Assembly: GCF_000521865.1 (NCBI RefSeq)
Contig: NZ_JAME01000025.1
Location: 1 to 64,000 of the forward strand
DNA from: Roseivivax isoporae LMG 25204
GTDB taxonomy: Bacteria; Pseudomonadota; Alphaproteobacteria; Rhodobacterales; Rhodobacteraceae
Direction: 5' to 3'
DNA length: 64,000 nt
In this document: positions 54,025-62,869 of the stretch, in pieces
Layout: each line of letters starts with the position of its first letter
Position numbering within the stretch: the stretch's first letter is position 1
Position numbers and translations under genes: made by a program
Notes under the pieces: generated by a model
Database searches by the model: none
What the model was told of the DNA's origin: nothing
What the model saw: only the letters and a program-made list of their open reading frames with translations

Positions 54025-57000
54025 TCACGCACGCTGCGTGCTGCCCTCCGTGGCCTTGCCGCGGCCGCGCCGCACCAGCCGCTCTATCACCACGAAGAAA
54101 AGCGGCACGAAGAAGACGCCCAGCGCCGTCGCCGACAGCGTGCCGCCCAGCACGCCCAAGCCGATGGCATTGCGCCCCGCGGCGCCCGCGCCCGAGGAAA
54201 GCACCAGCGGCACCACCCCGAGGCTGAACGCCATGGAGGTCATGATGATCGGGCGGAAGCGCTGGCGCGCGGCGTCGACCGCCGCGGCGATCACACCCTC
54301 GCCTGCCTCGACCCGTTCGCGGGCGAACTCGACGATCAGGATCGCGTTCTTGCCGGTCAGGCCGATCACGGTCAGGAGCCCGACCTGAAAGAACACGCCG
54401 TTCTCGTAGCCCCCGAGGAACGCGCCGAGCAGCGCGCCCAGGACGCCGATGGGCATGGCGAGCATCACCGCGAAGGGGATCGCCCAGCTTTCGTAGAGGG
54501 CCGCGAGCGACAGGAACACCGCCGCGAGCGAGAGCGCGTAGAGCAGCGGCGCCTGGTTGCCGCTTTCCTGTTCCTCGAGCGAGAGGCCGGTCCACGCCAC
54601 CTCGAAGGTCGGCGGCAGGTTCTCGTCCACGAGGCGCATGACCTCGGCCATCGCCTCGCCCGAGGAGACGCCGGGTACGGGCGAGCCCTGGATCTGCATC
54701 GAGGGCACGCCGTTGTAGCGGTAGAGCCCCTGCGGTCCGTAGGTCCAGCTGCCCTCGGCGAAGTTCGAGAACGGCACGAGTTCGCCCGCCTCGTTGCGCA
54801 CCCGCCAGAGCGAGAGGTCCGAGGGCTGCATCCGCGTGCCGGCCTCGCCCTGGACGTAGACCTGCTTGACCCGGCCCTCGTCGACGAAGTCGTTCACGTA
54901 GCGGCCGGCCCAGGCGATGGACAAGAGGTTGCCCACGTTCTGCGCCGACACGCCCATGGCCCCCGCCTTGCGCCAGTCGATGGCGATGTTGTACTGCGCC
55001 GCGTCCTCGAGCCCCGAGGGCCGCGCCGAGGCGATCATCGGGGACTGGTTCAGCAGTCCCAGCACCTGGTTGCGGGCGTTCACGAGATCCTCGTGGCTCT
55101 GCCCGCCCCGGGCCTGGAGGTAGAAGTCGAAGCCGGAGGCGTTGCCGAGCTCGGGCACCGAGGGCGGCACGATCGGGAAGACCTGCGCGTCGGTGATCTG
55201 GCTGAAGGCGCCGAAGGCGCGCCCCGCCACCGCCTGCGCGCTGTCCTCGGGACCGCGTTCGTCCCAGTCCTTGAGCCGCACGAAGGCGAGGCCGTTGTTC
55301 TGCCCCTGGCCGCCGAAGCTGAAGCCGACGACGCCGAAGACCGAATCGACCGCGCCCTGCTCGTTCTCGAGGAAATGCGATTCCACCTGTTCGACCACGT
55401 CGAGCGTGCGTTCCGCGGTGGCGCCGGTCGGCAGCGAGATCAGCGTGAACAGGAGCCCCTGGTCCTCTTCCGGCAGGAACCCCGTGGGCGTGCGCAGGAA
55501 CAGGAACACGACCGCCGCGCCGAGGCCGAGATAGATCAGCAGGATGCGCAGCGGCCGGCGCACGATGTAGCCCACGCTCTTGGCGTAGCCGCCGAGCGTG
55601 CTGTCGAAGCCGCGGTTGAACCAGCCGAAGACGCCGCGCCGGCGGTCATGGGTCGGCTTCCTGAGCAGGATCGCGCAGAGCGCCGGAGTGAGGGTCAGCG
55701 CCACCACCACCGACAGGGTCATCGCCGAGACGATGGTGATGGAGAACTGGCGGTAGATCACGCCGGTCGAGCCCGGGAAGAACGCCATCGGCACGAACAC
55801 CGCCGACAGCACGAGCGCGATGCCGATGAGCGCGCCGGTGATCTGGCCCATGCTCTTCCGGGTGGCCTCGCGCGGGCCGATGTCCTCCTCCTCCATGATG
55901 CGCTCGACGTTCTCGACCACGACGATGGCGTCGTCGACGAGAAGGCCGATGGCCAGCACCATGGCGAGCATGGTCAGCGTGTTGATGGTGAACCCGGCCG
56001 CCGCCAGAACGGCGAAGGTGCCGAGGATCACCACCGGCACCGCGAGGGTCGGGATGATCGTGGCCCTCAGGTTCTGCAGGAAGAGGTACATCACGAGGAA
56101 GACGAGGATGATCGCCTCGATCAGCGTCTTGACCACCTCCTCAATCGAGATCTCGACGAAGGGCGTCGTGTCGTAGGGGATCACGTAGTCCATCCCCTCG
56201 GGGAAGAACTGCGCGAATTCCTCGATCCGCGCCTTCACTGCCTCTGCGGTCTCGAGCGCGTTGGCCCCGGGCGCGAGGCTGATCGCCATCCCCGCGGAGG
56301 AGTTCTGGTTGAAGCGCGAAATGGTCGCGTAGTTCGCCGCGCCGATCTCGACCCGGGCCACGTCGTCCAGCAGCACGAGGCCGCCATCGGTCTGGGCGCG
56401 CAGCACGATCTGGCGGAAATCCTCGGGCGTGCGCAGCAGCGACTGCGCGGTGATGGTGGCGTTCAGCATCTGCCCGTCGATCGCGGGGCGCGCGCCGAAG
56501 GAGCCCGCCGAGATCTGGGTGTTCTGCTCGCCGACCTTCGCCACCACGTCCTCGGGCGTCATGTTGTAGGCAAGGAGCTTGCCGGGATCGAGCCAGATGC
56601 GCATGGCGTACTGCGCCCCGAAGACCTGCACCGATCCCACGCCCTCGATCCGCGACAGCTCGTCCACGAGGTTGGTGATCATGTAGTCGGCGAGGTCGAC
56701 GTTCTCGTAGGCGCCGGTCTCGGAGATCAGCGCGACCACCATGAGGAAGCCGGCCGAGGACTTCTCGACCTGAACCCCCTGGCGCTGCACCGTCTCGGGC
56801 AGGAGCGGCGTCGCCTGGGCGAGCTTGTTCTGCACCTGCACCTGGGCGATGTCCGGGTCGGTCCCGGTCTCGAAGGTCAGCGTGATCGAGGTCGACCCGG
56901 CCGAGGTCGAGGACGACGAGATGTAGCGCAGCCCGTCGAGCCCCGTCATGTTCTGCTCGATCACCTCGGTCACGGTGTTCGCCACCGTCTCGGCCGAGGC

Positions 57001-57153
57001 GCCGGGATAGGTGGCGTTCACGCTGACCGAGGGCGGCGCGATCTGGGGATATTGCGCGACGGGCAGGTTGAAGACCGACAGGACGCCCACGCCCATGATG
57101 AGGATCGAGACGACCCAGGCGAAGACCGGACGGTCGATGAAGAAGCGCGCCAT
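54025..57153 (-). CDS. RND multidrug efflux inner membrane pump (HAE1/AcrB family)
   Basis: The 1042-residue proton-driven pump has twelve helices in two repeats with large periplasmic loops after helices 1 and 7. The proton relay residues are visible: the Asp pair in GLLVDDAIVVVENV (helix 4) and Lys in GLTGKNAILIVEF (helix 10). N-terminal ARFFIDRPVFAWVVSILIM is typical. It follows its adaptor gene after 27 bases. No outer membrane channel gene is present nearby, so it probably borrows a TolC-type protein. Confidence 0.95.
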   Translation of the reverse strand: MARFFIDRPVFAWVVSILIMGVGVLSVFNLPVAQYPQIAPPSVSVNATYPGASAETVANTVTEVIEQNMTGLDGLRYISSSSTSAGSTSITLTFETGTDPDIAQVQVQNKLAQATPLLPETVQRQGVQVEKSSAGFLMVVALISETGAYENVDLADYMITNLVDELSRIEGVGSVQVFGAQYAMRIWLDPGKLLAYNMTPEDVVAKVGEQNTQISAGSFGARPAIDGQMLNATITAQSLLRTPEDFRQIVLRAQTDGGLVLLDDVARVEIGAANYATISRFNQNSSAGMAISLAPGANALETAEAVKARIEEFAQFFPEGMDYVIPYDTTPFVEISIEEVVKTLIEAIILVFLVMYLFLQNLRATIIPTLAVPVVILGTFAVLAAAGFTINTLTMLAMVLAIGLLVDDAIVVVENVERIMEEEDIGPREATRKSMGQITGALIGIALVLSAVFVPMAFFPGSTGVIYRQFSITIVSAMTLSVVVALTLTPALCAILLRKPTHDRRRGVFGWFNRGFDSTLGGYAKSVGYIVRRPLRILLIYLGLGAAVVFLFLRTPTGFLPEEDQGLLFTLISLPTGATAERTLDVVEQVESHFLENEQGAVDSVFGVVGFSFGGQGQNNGLAFVRLKDWDERGPEDSAQAVAGRAFGAFSQITDAQVFPIVPPSVPELGNASGFDFYLQARGGQSHEDLVNARNQVLGLLNQSPMIASARPSGLEDAAQYNIAIDWRKAGAMGVSAQNVGNLLSIAWAGRYVNDFVDEGRVKQVYVQGEAGTRMQPSDLSLWRVRNEAGELVPFSNFAEGSWTYGPQGLYRYNGVPSMQIQGSPVPGVSSGEAMAEVMRLVDENLPPTFEVAWTGLSLEEQESGNQAPLLYALSLAAVFLSLAALYESWAIPFAVMLAMPIGVLGALLGAFLGGYENGVFFQVGLLTVIGLTGKNAILIVEFARERVEAGEGVIAAAVDAARQRFRPIIMTSMAFSLGVVPLVLSSGAGAAGRNAIGLGVLGGTLSATALGVFFVPLFFVVIERLVRRGRGKATEGSTQRA

Positions 57154-57180
57154 GGAGAGGGGCCTTTCGCTCTGGGGGCG

Positions 57181-58446
57181 TCAGTCGTCGGCCGGGGCCG
57201 CGGCGGCGGATCCGGCGGGCTGGTCGTCGCCGTCGCCGCCCGTGTTCCCGCCGTCATCGGCGGCGGCGGCCTCCGGCGCGCCCCCGTCGGGCCCGCCCGC
57301 CTCGGCGCCGCGGAGCTGCGGGGTCACGGTGGCGCCCGGCGAGATCCGCTGGAATCCCGCGACCACGACCCGGTCGCCGTCGGACAGCCCGTCCGTCACC
57401 ACCCAGTGCGATCCCTGGTTCTGCAGGATCTCGAGCGGGCGCGCCTCGACCGTGTCCCCGGCGGTGACCACCATCGCCTGCGGGTTGCCGCGGCGGTCGC
57501 GCACCACGCCTTCCTGCGGCACGAGGAACACGCCGTCCTCGGTCGCGGTGGGCATCTCGACCTGCACGTACATGCCGGGCAGCAGCAGTTTCTCGGGATT
57601 GTCGAAGCTCATGCGCAGCACGACGACGCCGGTCTGCGGATCGACATAGGGTTCCGCCGCGGTCAGCGTGCCGGTCTCCTCGTAGTAGGCGCCGTCGGCA
57701 AGGCGCAGGCGCACCTCGCGGGCATCGGCGTCGCCGCCCAGATCGGACATCGCCTGGCCGCGCCGCCAGCGCAGCATCTCGGCCGCCGACTGCGTCACGT
57801 CCACGTAGACGCGGTCGATGTTGCGGATCGTGGCGAGCGGCTCCGCCTGCCCGGTGGTCACCAGCGCGCCCGGCGAGGTCATGGAAAAGCCGATCTCGCC
57901 CGAGAGCCGCGCGGTCACGTTGGTGCGGTCGAGCTCGATCTCGGCCTGCGCGCGGCGCGCCTCGGCGAGCTGCAGCGCCGCCTCGGCGCTGTCGCGGGCG
58001 GCGACGGCATCCTCGAGCGCCTGCTGGCTCGCGATGTTGCGGCTCTGCAGCGCCTGCAGCCGCTCGGCCTCCTTCACGGCCGCGTTGAGCTGTGCCTCGG
58101 CCTGCGCGACCGAGGCGCGCGCCTCGGCGAGGGAGGCCTCGTAGGTCGCGGGGTCGATCCGGTAGAGCACGTCGCCCGCCTCGACCCGGCCGCCCTCGCG
58201 GAAGAGCCGCTCGACGATGATGCCGGCCACCTGCGGGCGGACCTCGGCCTCGTCGAGCGCGGCGACCCGTCCGGGCAGCGTCGCGGTGAGCGTCACCGTC
58301 TCGGGCGCGACCTCGACCACCTCGACCGCGGGCGGCGGCGCCTCGCCGCCCTGCCCCTGTGCCAGCGAGGGCGACGCCAGTGCGCACGATGCCGCCAGCG
58401 CCACGATCCGCGCGACACCGCGCCCGATCCTGCTTGTCCCGACCAT
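57181..58446 (-). CDS. RND efflux periplasmic adaptor (membrane fusion protein, AcrA family)
   Basis: The 421-residue exported protein has a signal peptide (about 1-30, ending SLAQG), a barrel-sandwich hybrid, and a long coiled-coil hairpin (about 90-155, ASVAQAEAQLNAAVKEAERLQ...SAEAALQLAEARRAQAEIELDRTNV). A beta-barrel and membrane-proximal domain follow. The last 45 residues are a low-complexity Gly/Ala/Asp tail not usual in AcrA. It links the pump to an outer membrane channel. It is divergent from the TetR gene with a palindromic element between. Confidence 0.94.
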   Translation of the reverse strand: MVGTSRIGRGVARIVALAASCALASPSLAQGQGGEAPPPAVEVVEVAPETVTLTATLPGRVAALDEAEVRPQVAGIIVERLFREGGRVEAGDVLYRIDPATYEASLAEARASVAQAEAQLNAAVKEAERLQALQSRNIASQQALEDAVAARDSAEAALQLAEARRAQAEIELDRTNVTARLSGEIGFSMTSPGALVTTGQAEPLATIRNIDRVYVDVTQSAAEMLRWRRGQAMSDLGGDADAREVRLRLADGAYYEETGTLTAAEPYVDPQTGVVVLRMSFDNPEKLLLPGMYVQVEMPTATEDGVFLVPQEGVVRDRRGNPQAMVVTAGDTVEARPLEILQNQGSHWVVTDGLSDGDRVVVAGFQRISPGATVTPQLRGAEAGGPDGGAPEAAAADDGGNTGGDGDDQPAGSAAAAPADD

Positions 58447-58501
58447 GTCCCGACCCTTTCCGCGACGGCGACCTTGCGCGCCGACGCGTGCGATAGTTAT
58501 A

Positions 58502-58515
58502 AAACTTGCGGGTTT
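58502..58515. promoter_or_regulatory. Candidate TetR operator for the RND operon
   Basis: AAACTTGCGGGTTT is a quasi-palindrome (arms AAAC/GTTT around a central GC). It sits 56 bases upstream of the adaptor ATG, beside a minus-strand TATAAC that could be the -10. The divergently encoded TetR protein is the obvious candidate to bind it. Confidence 0.4.
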
Positions 58516-58646
58516 CCTAAGTCCGGGCGCGGCCGGCCGCAAGCGGCTTCCGCGCCGGCGACCACCCGCCACGTTTCGGAGGCGACATAGCAGCGATTGC
58601 GCCGATGAACAGATGGGCGCGATGACAGCCGCGCGAGGTGAGAGCC

Positions 58647-59300
58647 ATGACCTGTCCGACCGATCCGAGGGCGACGCCGCGGCGTGGCCGTCCCCCCACG
58701 CTCGGCAGCGCCGACCGGCGCGACCGGATCCTCGACGCGCTCGAGGCGGTGTTCGAGGCCTCCGGCATGGCGGGCACCACCATGGCGGCGGTCGCCGCCG
58801 AGGCCGGCATGTCCAAACGCACGCTCTATGCCGCGTTCGAGGACCGCGCCGCGCTGCTCGAGGCGTTCACCGAGCGGCAGATCGGCCGCACCGTGCACCC
58901 GCTGAGCGCGGCGGAACAGGCGCTGCCGCTCGCCGCCCGGCTGCGGCTGCTGCTGGCGCCGTCCGCCGCCACCCGGTCGCTGGCCCTGCCCTTCGCGATC
59001 CTGCGCACGATCGTCGCCGAGGCGCCGGACCGGCCGGACATGGCGCGGCGCATCTTCGCGCGCGGGCTGCCGCAGGTGCGGCGGATGATCCGTGACGAGC
59101 TCGACCGCGCCAATGCGCGCGGCGAGGCGCGGGTCGCGGACACAGCGGCGGCGGCGGCCCTGCTTGCGGACATGGTGCGCCCGTCGCCGCTCGACCGGCT
59201 GGTCGACCCGGCGCTCGAGACCGACTGGGACGCGGTCACCGCCCGGTTCGAGCTCGGCCTGTCGGTGTTCCTGCGCGGGATCGGCGCGCCGGACGCCTGA
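58647..59300 (+). CDS. TetR-family repressor, probable regulator of the RND pump
   Basis: The 217-residue protein has an N-terminal basic arm (RATPRRGRPPTLGSADRR) and helix-turn-helix (GMAGTTMAAVAAEAGMSKRTLYAAFEDRAALLEAF, about 40-75), followed by a helical ligand domain with a C-terminal region resembling the AcrR/TetR_C class. The ATG at 58647 has a GAGGTG at 6-base spacing. The divergent position next to an efflux operon is the usual sign of local control by a pump substrate. Confidence 0.85.
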   Translation: MTCPTDPRATPRRGRPPTLGSADRRDRILDALEAVFEASGMAGTTMAAVAAEAGMSKRTLYAAFEDRAALLEAFTERQIGRTVHPLSAAEQALPLAARLRLLLAPSAATRSLALPFAILRTIVAEAPDRPDMARRIFARGLPQVRRMIRDELDRANARGEARVADTAAAAALLADMVRPSPLDRLVDPALETDWDAVTARFELGLSVFLRGIGAPDA

Positions 59301-59325
59301 CGGGCGCGCCGGTCCGGCGCCCTGC

Positions 59326-59382
59326 CCTTCTTCTTCTTGGCGGAAATATCCCGGGGAGCGCGAGGGGCTGGCCCCTCGCGGC
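59326..59382. repeat. Rhodobacteraceae-type intergenic element with GAGGGG hairpin
   Basis: A CTTCTTCTTGGCGGAAATAT string (59326-59349 region) and CCCGGGGAG are followed by a 9-bp hairpin CGCGAGGGG/CCCCTCGCG (59359-59380). From memory, near-identical units of this make-up recur at gene ends across Rhodobacteraceae genomes. It lies between the convergent TetR and gbcB genes, where it may act as a two-way terminator. A degenerate AAATACTCGGGAA occurs at 43319-43332. Confidence 0.45.
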
Positions 59383-59405
59383 CGACCGCGGTCCCGGGCG
59401 TCCGG

Positions 59406-60479
59406 TCAGACCTCGACCTCGACCCGGCCGATCGGGTTCGAGCAGCAGGCGAGGATGTAGCCCGCGGCGATGTCGTCCTCGCTGATGCCGCCGTTGTGGA
59501 CCATGTGCACCTCTCCGGCCGTCTTGCGGATCTTGCAGGTGCCGCAGAGCCCGAAGGTGCAGCCGGAGGGGATGTTGAGCCCCGCGGCCTTGGCCACGCC
59601 GAGGACGGTGTCGGTCTCGAAGCACGACGCCGTGACGCCGGCGCGCGCGAACACCACCTCGGACTGCGCGGTGTCGTCGGGCACGAGGTCGTCGAACTCG
59701 GTCAGCTCCGCCTTGCTTTCCGCCGGGGCCGAGAAGCTTTCCTGGTGGTAGCGGCTCATGTCGTAGCCGAGCGAGATCAGCATCTCGCGCACCGCCTCCA
59801 TGAACCCCTCGGGCCCGCAGCAATAGACGTCGCGGTCGAGGTAGTCGGGCGCCATGAGGCCCAGCATCAGCGAGTTGAACCGGCCGCGATAGCCCGTCCA
59901 GACGGTGTAGGGGTCGTCCTGCTCGACCACGAAGTGCAGCTTCAGCCCCGACACCCGGCTCGCCATGTATTCGAGCTTGTGCCGGAAGATGATGTTCTGC
60001 GGCGACTGCGCGCAGTGCACGAAGGCGATGTCGGGATCCTCGCCGCGTTCCCAGAGGAACGACGCCATCGACATCATCGGCGTGACGCCCGAGCCGGCCG
60101 AGATGAACAGGTAGCTGCCGTCGGGCTGCGGCGGCAGGTGAAAGAGCCCGGCCGGCCCGTAGGCCTTGATCCGCATGCCGGGCTCGAGGTGGTCGAGCAT
60201 CCAGCGGGTGCCGATGCTGTCCTTCTGGGCCTTCACCGTGACCGTGATGAAGGCCGAGGTCGTCGGCGAGGACGAGATCGTGTAGGTGCGCTGCACGTTC
60301 CCGCCCGGCACCGGCAGGTCGAGGGTGATGAACTGTCCCGCGCGGAACCAGAAGCGCGCGCCGGACGGCGGGCGGAAGACGAATGTCTTCACGTTGGGCG
60401 CCTCGGGCACCACAAGAACGCATTCGAGCACTTCCGCGTCCGTCCAGACGGGCGCGTCTTCTTTCGGCATCGGGATCAT
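59406..60479 (-). CDS. gbcB: Glycine betaine demethylase reductase subunit
   Basis: The 357-residue electron-transfer protein has an FAD domain (RTYTISSSPTTSAFITVTVKAQ), an NAD domain (ISAGSGVTPMMSM, CCGPEGFMEAVREML) and a C-terminal plant-type [2Fe-2S] ferredoxin (SGCTFGLCGTCK...ACCSNP). It feeds electrons from NADH to the Rieske oxygenase GbcA, which lies 4 bases upstream. The start MIPMPKED has GGAG at 7-base spacing; a longer frame from 60506 runs through the gbcA stop region. Confidence 0.88.
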   Translation of the reverse strand: MIPMPKEDAPVWTDAEVLECVLVVPEAPNVKTFVFRPPSGARFWFRAGQFITLDLPVPGGNVQRTYTISSSPTTSAFITVTVKAQKDSIGTRWMLDHLEPGMRIKAYGPAGLFHLPPQPDGSYLFISAGSGVTPMMSMASFLWERGEDPDIAFVHCAQSPQNIIFRHKLEYMASRVSGLKLHFVVEQDDPYTVWTGYRGRFNSLMLGLMAPDYLDRDVYCCGPEGFMEAVREMLISLGYDMSRYHQESFSAPAESKAELTEFDDLVPDDTAQSEVVFARAGVTASCFETDTVLGVAKAAGLNIPSGCTFGLCGTCKIRKTAGEVHMVHNGGISEDDIAAGYILACCSNPIGRVEVEV

Positions 60480-60483
60480 CCGG

Positions 60484-61719
60484 TCACTCCGCGGCCATGA
60501 GCCCACGTCCGGTGAGCCGGCGGATCATGGTGTCGGCGTACCAGTCGACGAACTGGATCACGCCGGATTCGTGCTGGGCCGAGTAGGGCCCGGGTTCGTA
60601 GGCGGGCGAGTTCACGCCGCGCTGGTTCTCCTCGACGATGGCCCGGTCCTCGTCGTTGGTGTGGATCCAGACCTCGGTCAGCCGCTGCAGGTCGTAGTCC
60701 ACGCCCTCGACCGCGTCGGCATGCACGAGCCAGGTGGTCGTGACCTCGGTCTGCATCGGCGAGATCGGGTTCATGCGGAAGACCAGCACCTGGTCCGACA
60801 GGAAGTGGTCCCAGCTCGAGGGGTAGTGGTACATCAGGCACGAGCCCGCGTCGTCGAAGGGCACGCGGCCGACCCGCTTCGACACCGCGGGCTTGCCGTC
60901 CATCGTGTAGGACGCGGCGTTGCCGAGGAACGGGATGCGGACGAAGCGCCACTGCGTGTCGGGTGCCGCCACGAACTGCGACGGCATGCCGGCGGTCTCG
61001 CATTTCGCGATGTGGTCGCGCAGCACCGGCGCCTGTTCCTTGGGGTTGGTGCCGAACACCTTGGGATCCTCGGGGAAGGTGCGGCAAAGCGAGGGATGGC
61101 TGCCCGCGCAGTGATAGCACTCGCGGTTGTTCTCCATCACGAGCTTCCAATTGCCCTGCTCGACGATGGTGGACTGGTGCGCGACCTTGAGCTTCGCGGG
61201 CTCGTGCGGGCCGGCATAAGCTTCGGCCTGCGCGCGGAACGGGGCAAAGTCGGGCGCGATGTCGGCGAGGCAGATCATGATCATCCCGCCCGCCTCCTCG
61301 CAATGCACGGATTTCAGCCCGTGCTTCGAGGCGTCGAAGTCAGGGCCCATGTCGCGCGCCCAGAGCAGCCGGCCGTCGAGCTCGTAGGTCCACTGGTGGT
61401 AGGGGCAGACGAGTTTGGGATTGGTGCCCTTGGCGGCCGAGCAGATGCGGCTGCCGCGGTGGCGGCAGGAATTGTGGAAGGCGCGCGCGACGCCGTCGTT
61501 GCCGCGCACCACGATCACGGAATACTCGCCGACCTGCCGGGTCACGTAGTTGCCCGCCTTGGGCAGCTCGGCCGAGACCGCGGTCATCAGCCAGTCGCGA
61601 TACCAGATGCGCTCGAGGTCGGTCTGGTAGACGCCTTGATCGGTGTAGAACTCGCGGGCCAGCGAATGGGCCGGCTTGCGGCTGAGGAGAAGCGAGAGGA
61701 CGTCGGCGTCGCGGAGCAT
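60484..61719 (-). CDS. gbcA: Glycine betaine demethylase oxygenase subunit (Rieske)
   Basis: The 411-residue ring-hydroxylating-type oxygenase uses O2 to demethylate glycine betaine to dimethylglycine and formaldehyde. The Rieske ligands are in SCRHRGSRIC...LVCPYHQWTYELDG, and the mononuclear iron region is VMENNRECYHCAGSHPSL. The N-terminus (LSRKPAHSLAREFYTD) is that of GbcA/choline-monooxygenase-like proteins. The formaldehyde released fits the glutathione route (fghA) elsewhere in the window. Two palindromes lie upstream. Confidence 0.88.
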   Translation of the reverse strand: MLRDADVLSLLLSRKPAHSLAREFYTDQGVYQTDLERIWYRDWLMTAVSAELPKAGNYVTRQVGEYSVIVVRGNDGVARAFHNSCRHRGSRICSAAKGTNPKLVCPYHQWTYELDGRLLWARDMGPDFDASKHGLKSVHCEEAGGMIMICLADIAPDFAPFRAQAEAYAGPHEPAKLKVAHQSTIVEQGNWKLVMENNRECYHCAGSHPSLCRTFPEDPKVFGTNPKEQAPVLRDHIAKCETAGMPSQFVAAPDTQWRFVRIPFLGNAASYTMDGKPAVSKRVGRVPFDDAGSCLMYHYPSSWDHFLSDQVLVFRMNPISPMQTEVTTTWLVHADAVEGVDYDLQRLTEVWIHTNDEDRAIVEENQRGVNSPAYEPGPYSAQHESGVIQFVDWYADTMIRRLTGRGLMAAE

Positions 61720-61741
61720 GGGCACACCCTGTGAAAACGGA

Positions 61742-61757
61742 ATCGGACGTTTCCGAT
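61742..61757. promoter_or_regulatory. Palindrome ATCGGA-N4-TCCGAT upstream of gbcA
   Basis: A perfect inverted repeat with a 4-base spacer lies 22 bases upstream of the gbcA ATG, a position suited to repression or to a transcript hairpin near the ribosome site. The factor is unknown. Confidence 0.4.
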
Positions 61758-61796
61758 GGTTCCCATTTGCGACAGGCGGCGGTCCGGCGATGATCC

Positions 61797-61811
61797 AAAA
61801 ACGCCGTTTTT
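61797..61811. promoter_or_regulatory. Palindrome AAAAACG-C-CGTTTTT upstream of gbcA
   Basis: A perfect 15-base inverted repeat with a single central base lies 77 bases upstream of the gbcA ATG and 71 bases after the UPF0104 stop. It could be an activator or repressor site for gbcAB, or part of a terminator for the upstream minus-strand gene, because its T run follows the stem on that strand too. Confidence 0.4.
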
Positions 61812-61882
61812 GCGTCCGCCAGAGACATGCGCGAAAAATGGTGCGGGCACGGCGGGTTCGCGGGCGGGATGATGCCTGCGGC

Positions 61883-62869
61883 TCAGCCCTTTCCGCGGGC
61901 GCGCGCGTCGCCGGCGGACGACCGGCCCTCGCCGCGGCCGTGCGAGCGGCGTCCGAGGATCGGGATGAGCCCCGGCAGGACGGCGGCGACGAAGACGAGC
62001 CCGAAGGCCACCGAGGTGGCGAGTCCCGAGGCGCCGGCGAAGCCCGCGACCGGGAAGAGCGCGGCGGCCGCCCCCTCGCGCAGGCCCCATCCCGAGATCG
62101 AGACCGGGATGAGCATGGTGAAGAGGATGAGCGGCACGAGGCCCAGGATCGCCGCGATGGGCAGCTCGGTCCCGATGGCACGGGCGCAGAACGCGAAGGC
62201 CGCGAGGTTGCACGCCGCGGTCGCCACGCTGAGGAGCGCCTGCCACGGCAGCACCCGCGGCGCGAGGAGCGACACCGACAGCGCGTACCAGAGATCGTCG
62301 AGCGCGCGCTTCTGCGGGCCGGGCAGGAGCGCGGTCAGCCAGAACACCACGGGCGCGCAGAGCCCCACGAGGATGAACGGCACCACGAAGGACCGCACCC
62401 AGAGCGGCCAGGTCAACCCGCCGGGCTGCAGGTAGGTGACGGCAAAGGTCACGGCCATGATGGAGAAGATCGCGACCTGCCCGGCGAGACGTTCGAACAC
62501 CACCGCCTGGCTCGCGCGCAGGAGCCCCGCCTGATGGCGCGCGCGCACGGCGCGGCCCGCATCGCCCACCATGCCGCCCGGCAGCGACTGGTTCACGATC
62601 TGCGCGAGGTAGTACTCCGACACGGCCTTGCCGACCGAGAAGCGCTGCCCGAGCCGTGCCGCCGTCAGCCGCCAGCGCAGCGCCGACAGGAGCGTCTGCA
62701 CGCTGAGCATGACCCAGGCTGCGACAAGCCAGAACGGATCGGCGCGCGCCAGGGTGCGCGCGGCCTCGGCGCCGTCGACCGCGTGCCACAGCACCGCGAG
62801 CAGCGTCACGCTGACCGCGATCTGGAGGAGTCGCATCTGGCTGCGCGAGAGGCGCAGGTCGAGGCTCAT
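61883..62869 (-). CDS. UPF0104 / lysylphosphatidylglycerol-synthase-type membrane protein
   Basis: The 328-residue inner membrane protein has about eight hydrophobic helices. It shows the family cues LRWRLTAARLG, NQSLPGGMVGDAGRAVRARHQ, RLAGQVAIF and PVSISGWGLREGAAAALF. Relatives flip or modify lipids, or transport lipid-linked compounds; the soluble acyltransferase domain of MprF is absent. The C-terminal tail is basic and disordered. The function is not predictable. Confidence 0.85.
   Translation of the reverse strand: MSLDLRLSRSQMRLLQIAVSVTLLAVLWHAVDGAEAARTLARADPFWLVAAWVMLSVQTLLSALRWRLTAARLGQRFSVGKAVSEYYLAQIVNQSLPGGMVGDAGRAVRARHQAGLLRASQAVVFERLAGQVAIFSIMAVTFAVTYLQPGGLTWPLWVRSFVVPFILVGLCAPVVFWLTALLPGPQKRALDDLWYALSVSLLAPRVLPWQALLSVATAACNLAAFAFCARAIGTELPIAAILGLVPLILFTMLIPVSISGWGLREGAAAALFPVAGFAGASGLATSVAFGLVFVAAVLPGLIPILGRRSHGRGEGRSSAGDARARGKG

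Noticed and set aside
53965..58590. Very long open frame (about 1541 codons) on the plus strand opposite the RND genes
   Set aside because: It is antisense to two unmistakable genes, is rich in His, Arg and Gly-type codons expected from the complement of GC-rich coding DNA, and shows no domain. Other long antisense frames in the window (for example opposite addA and addB) are rejected for the same reason.
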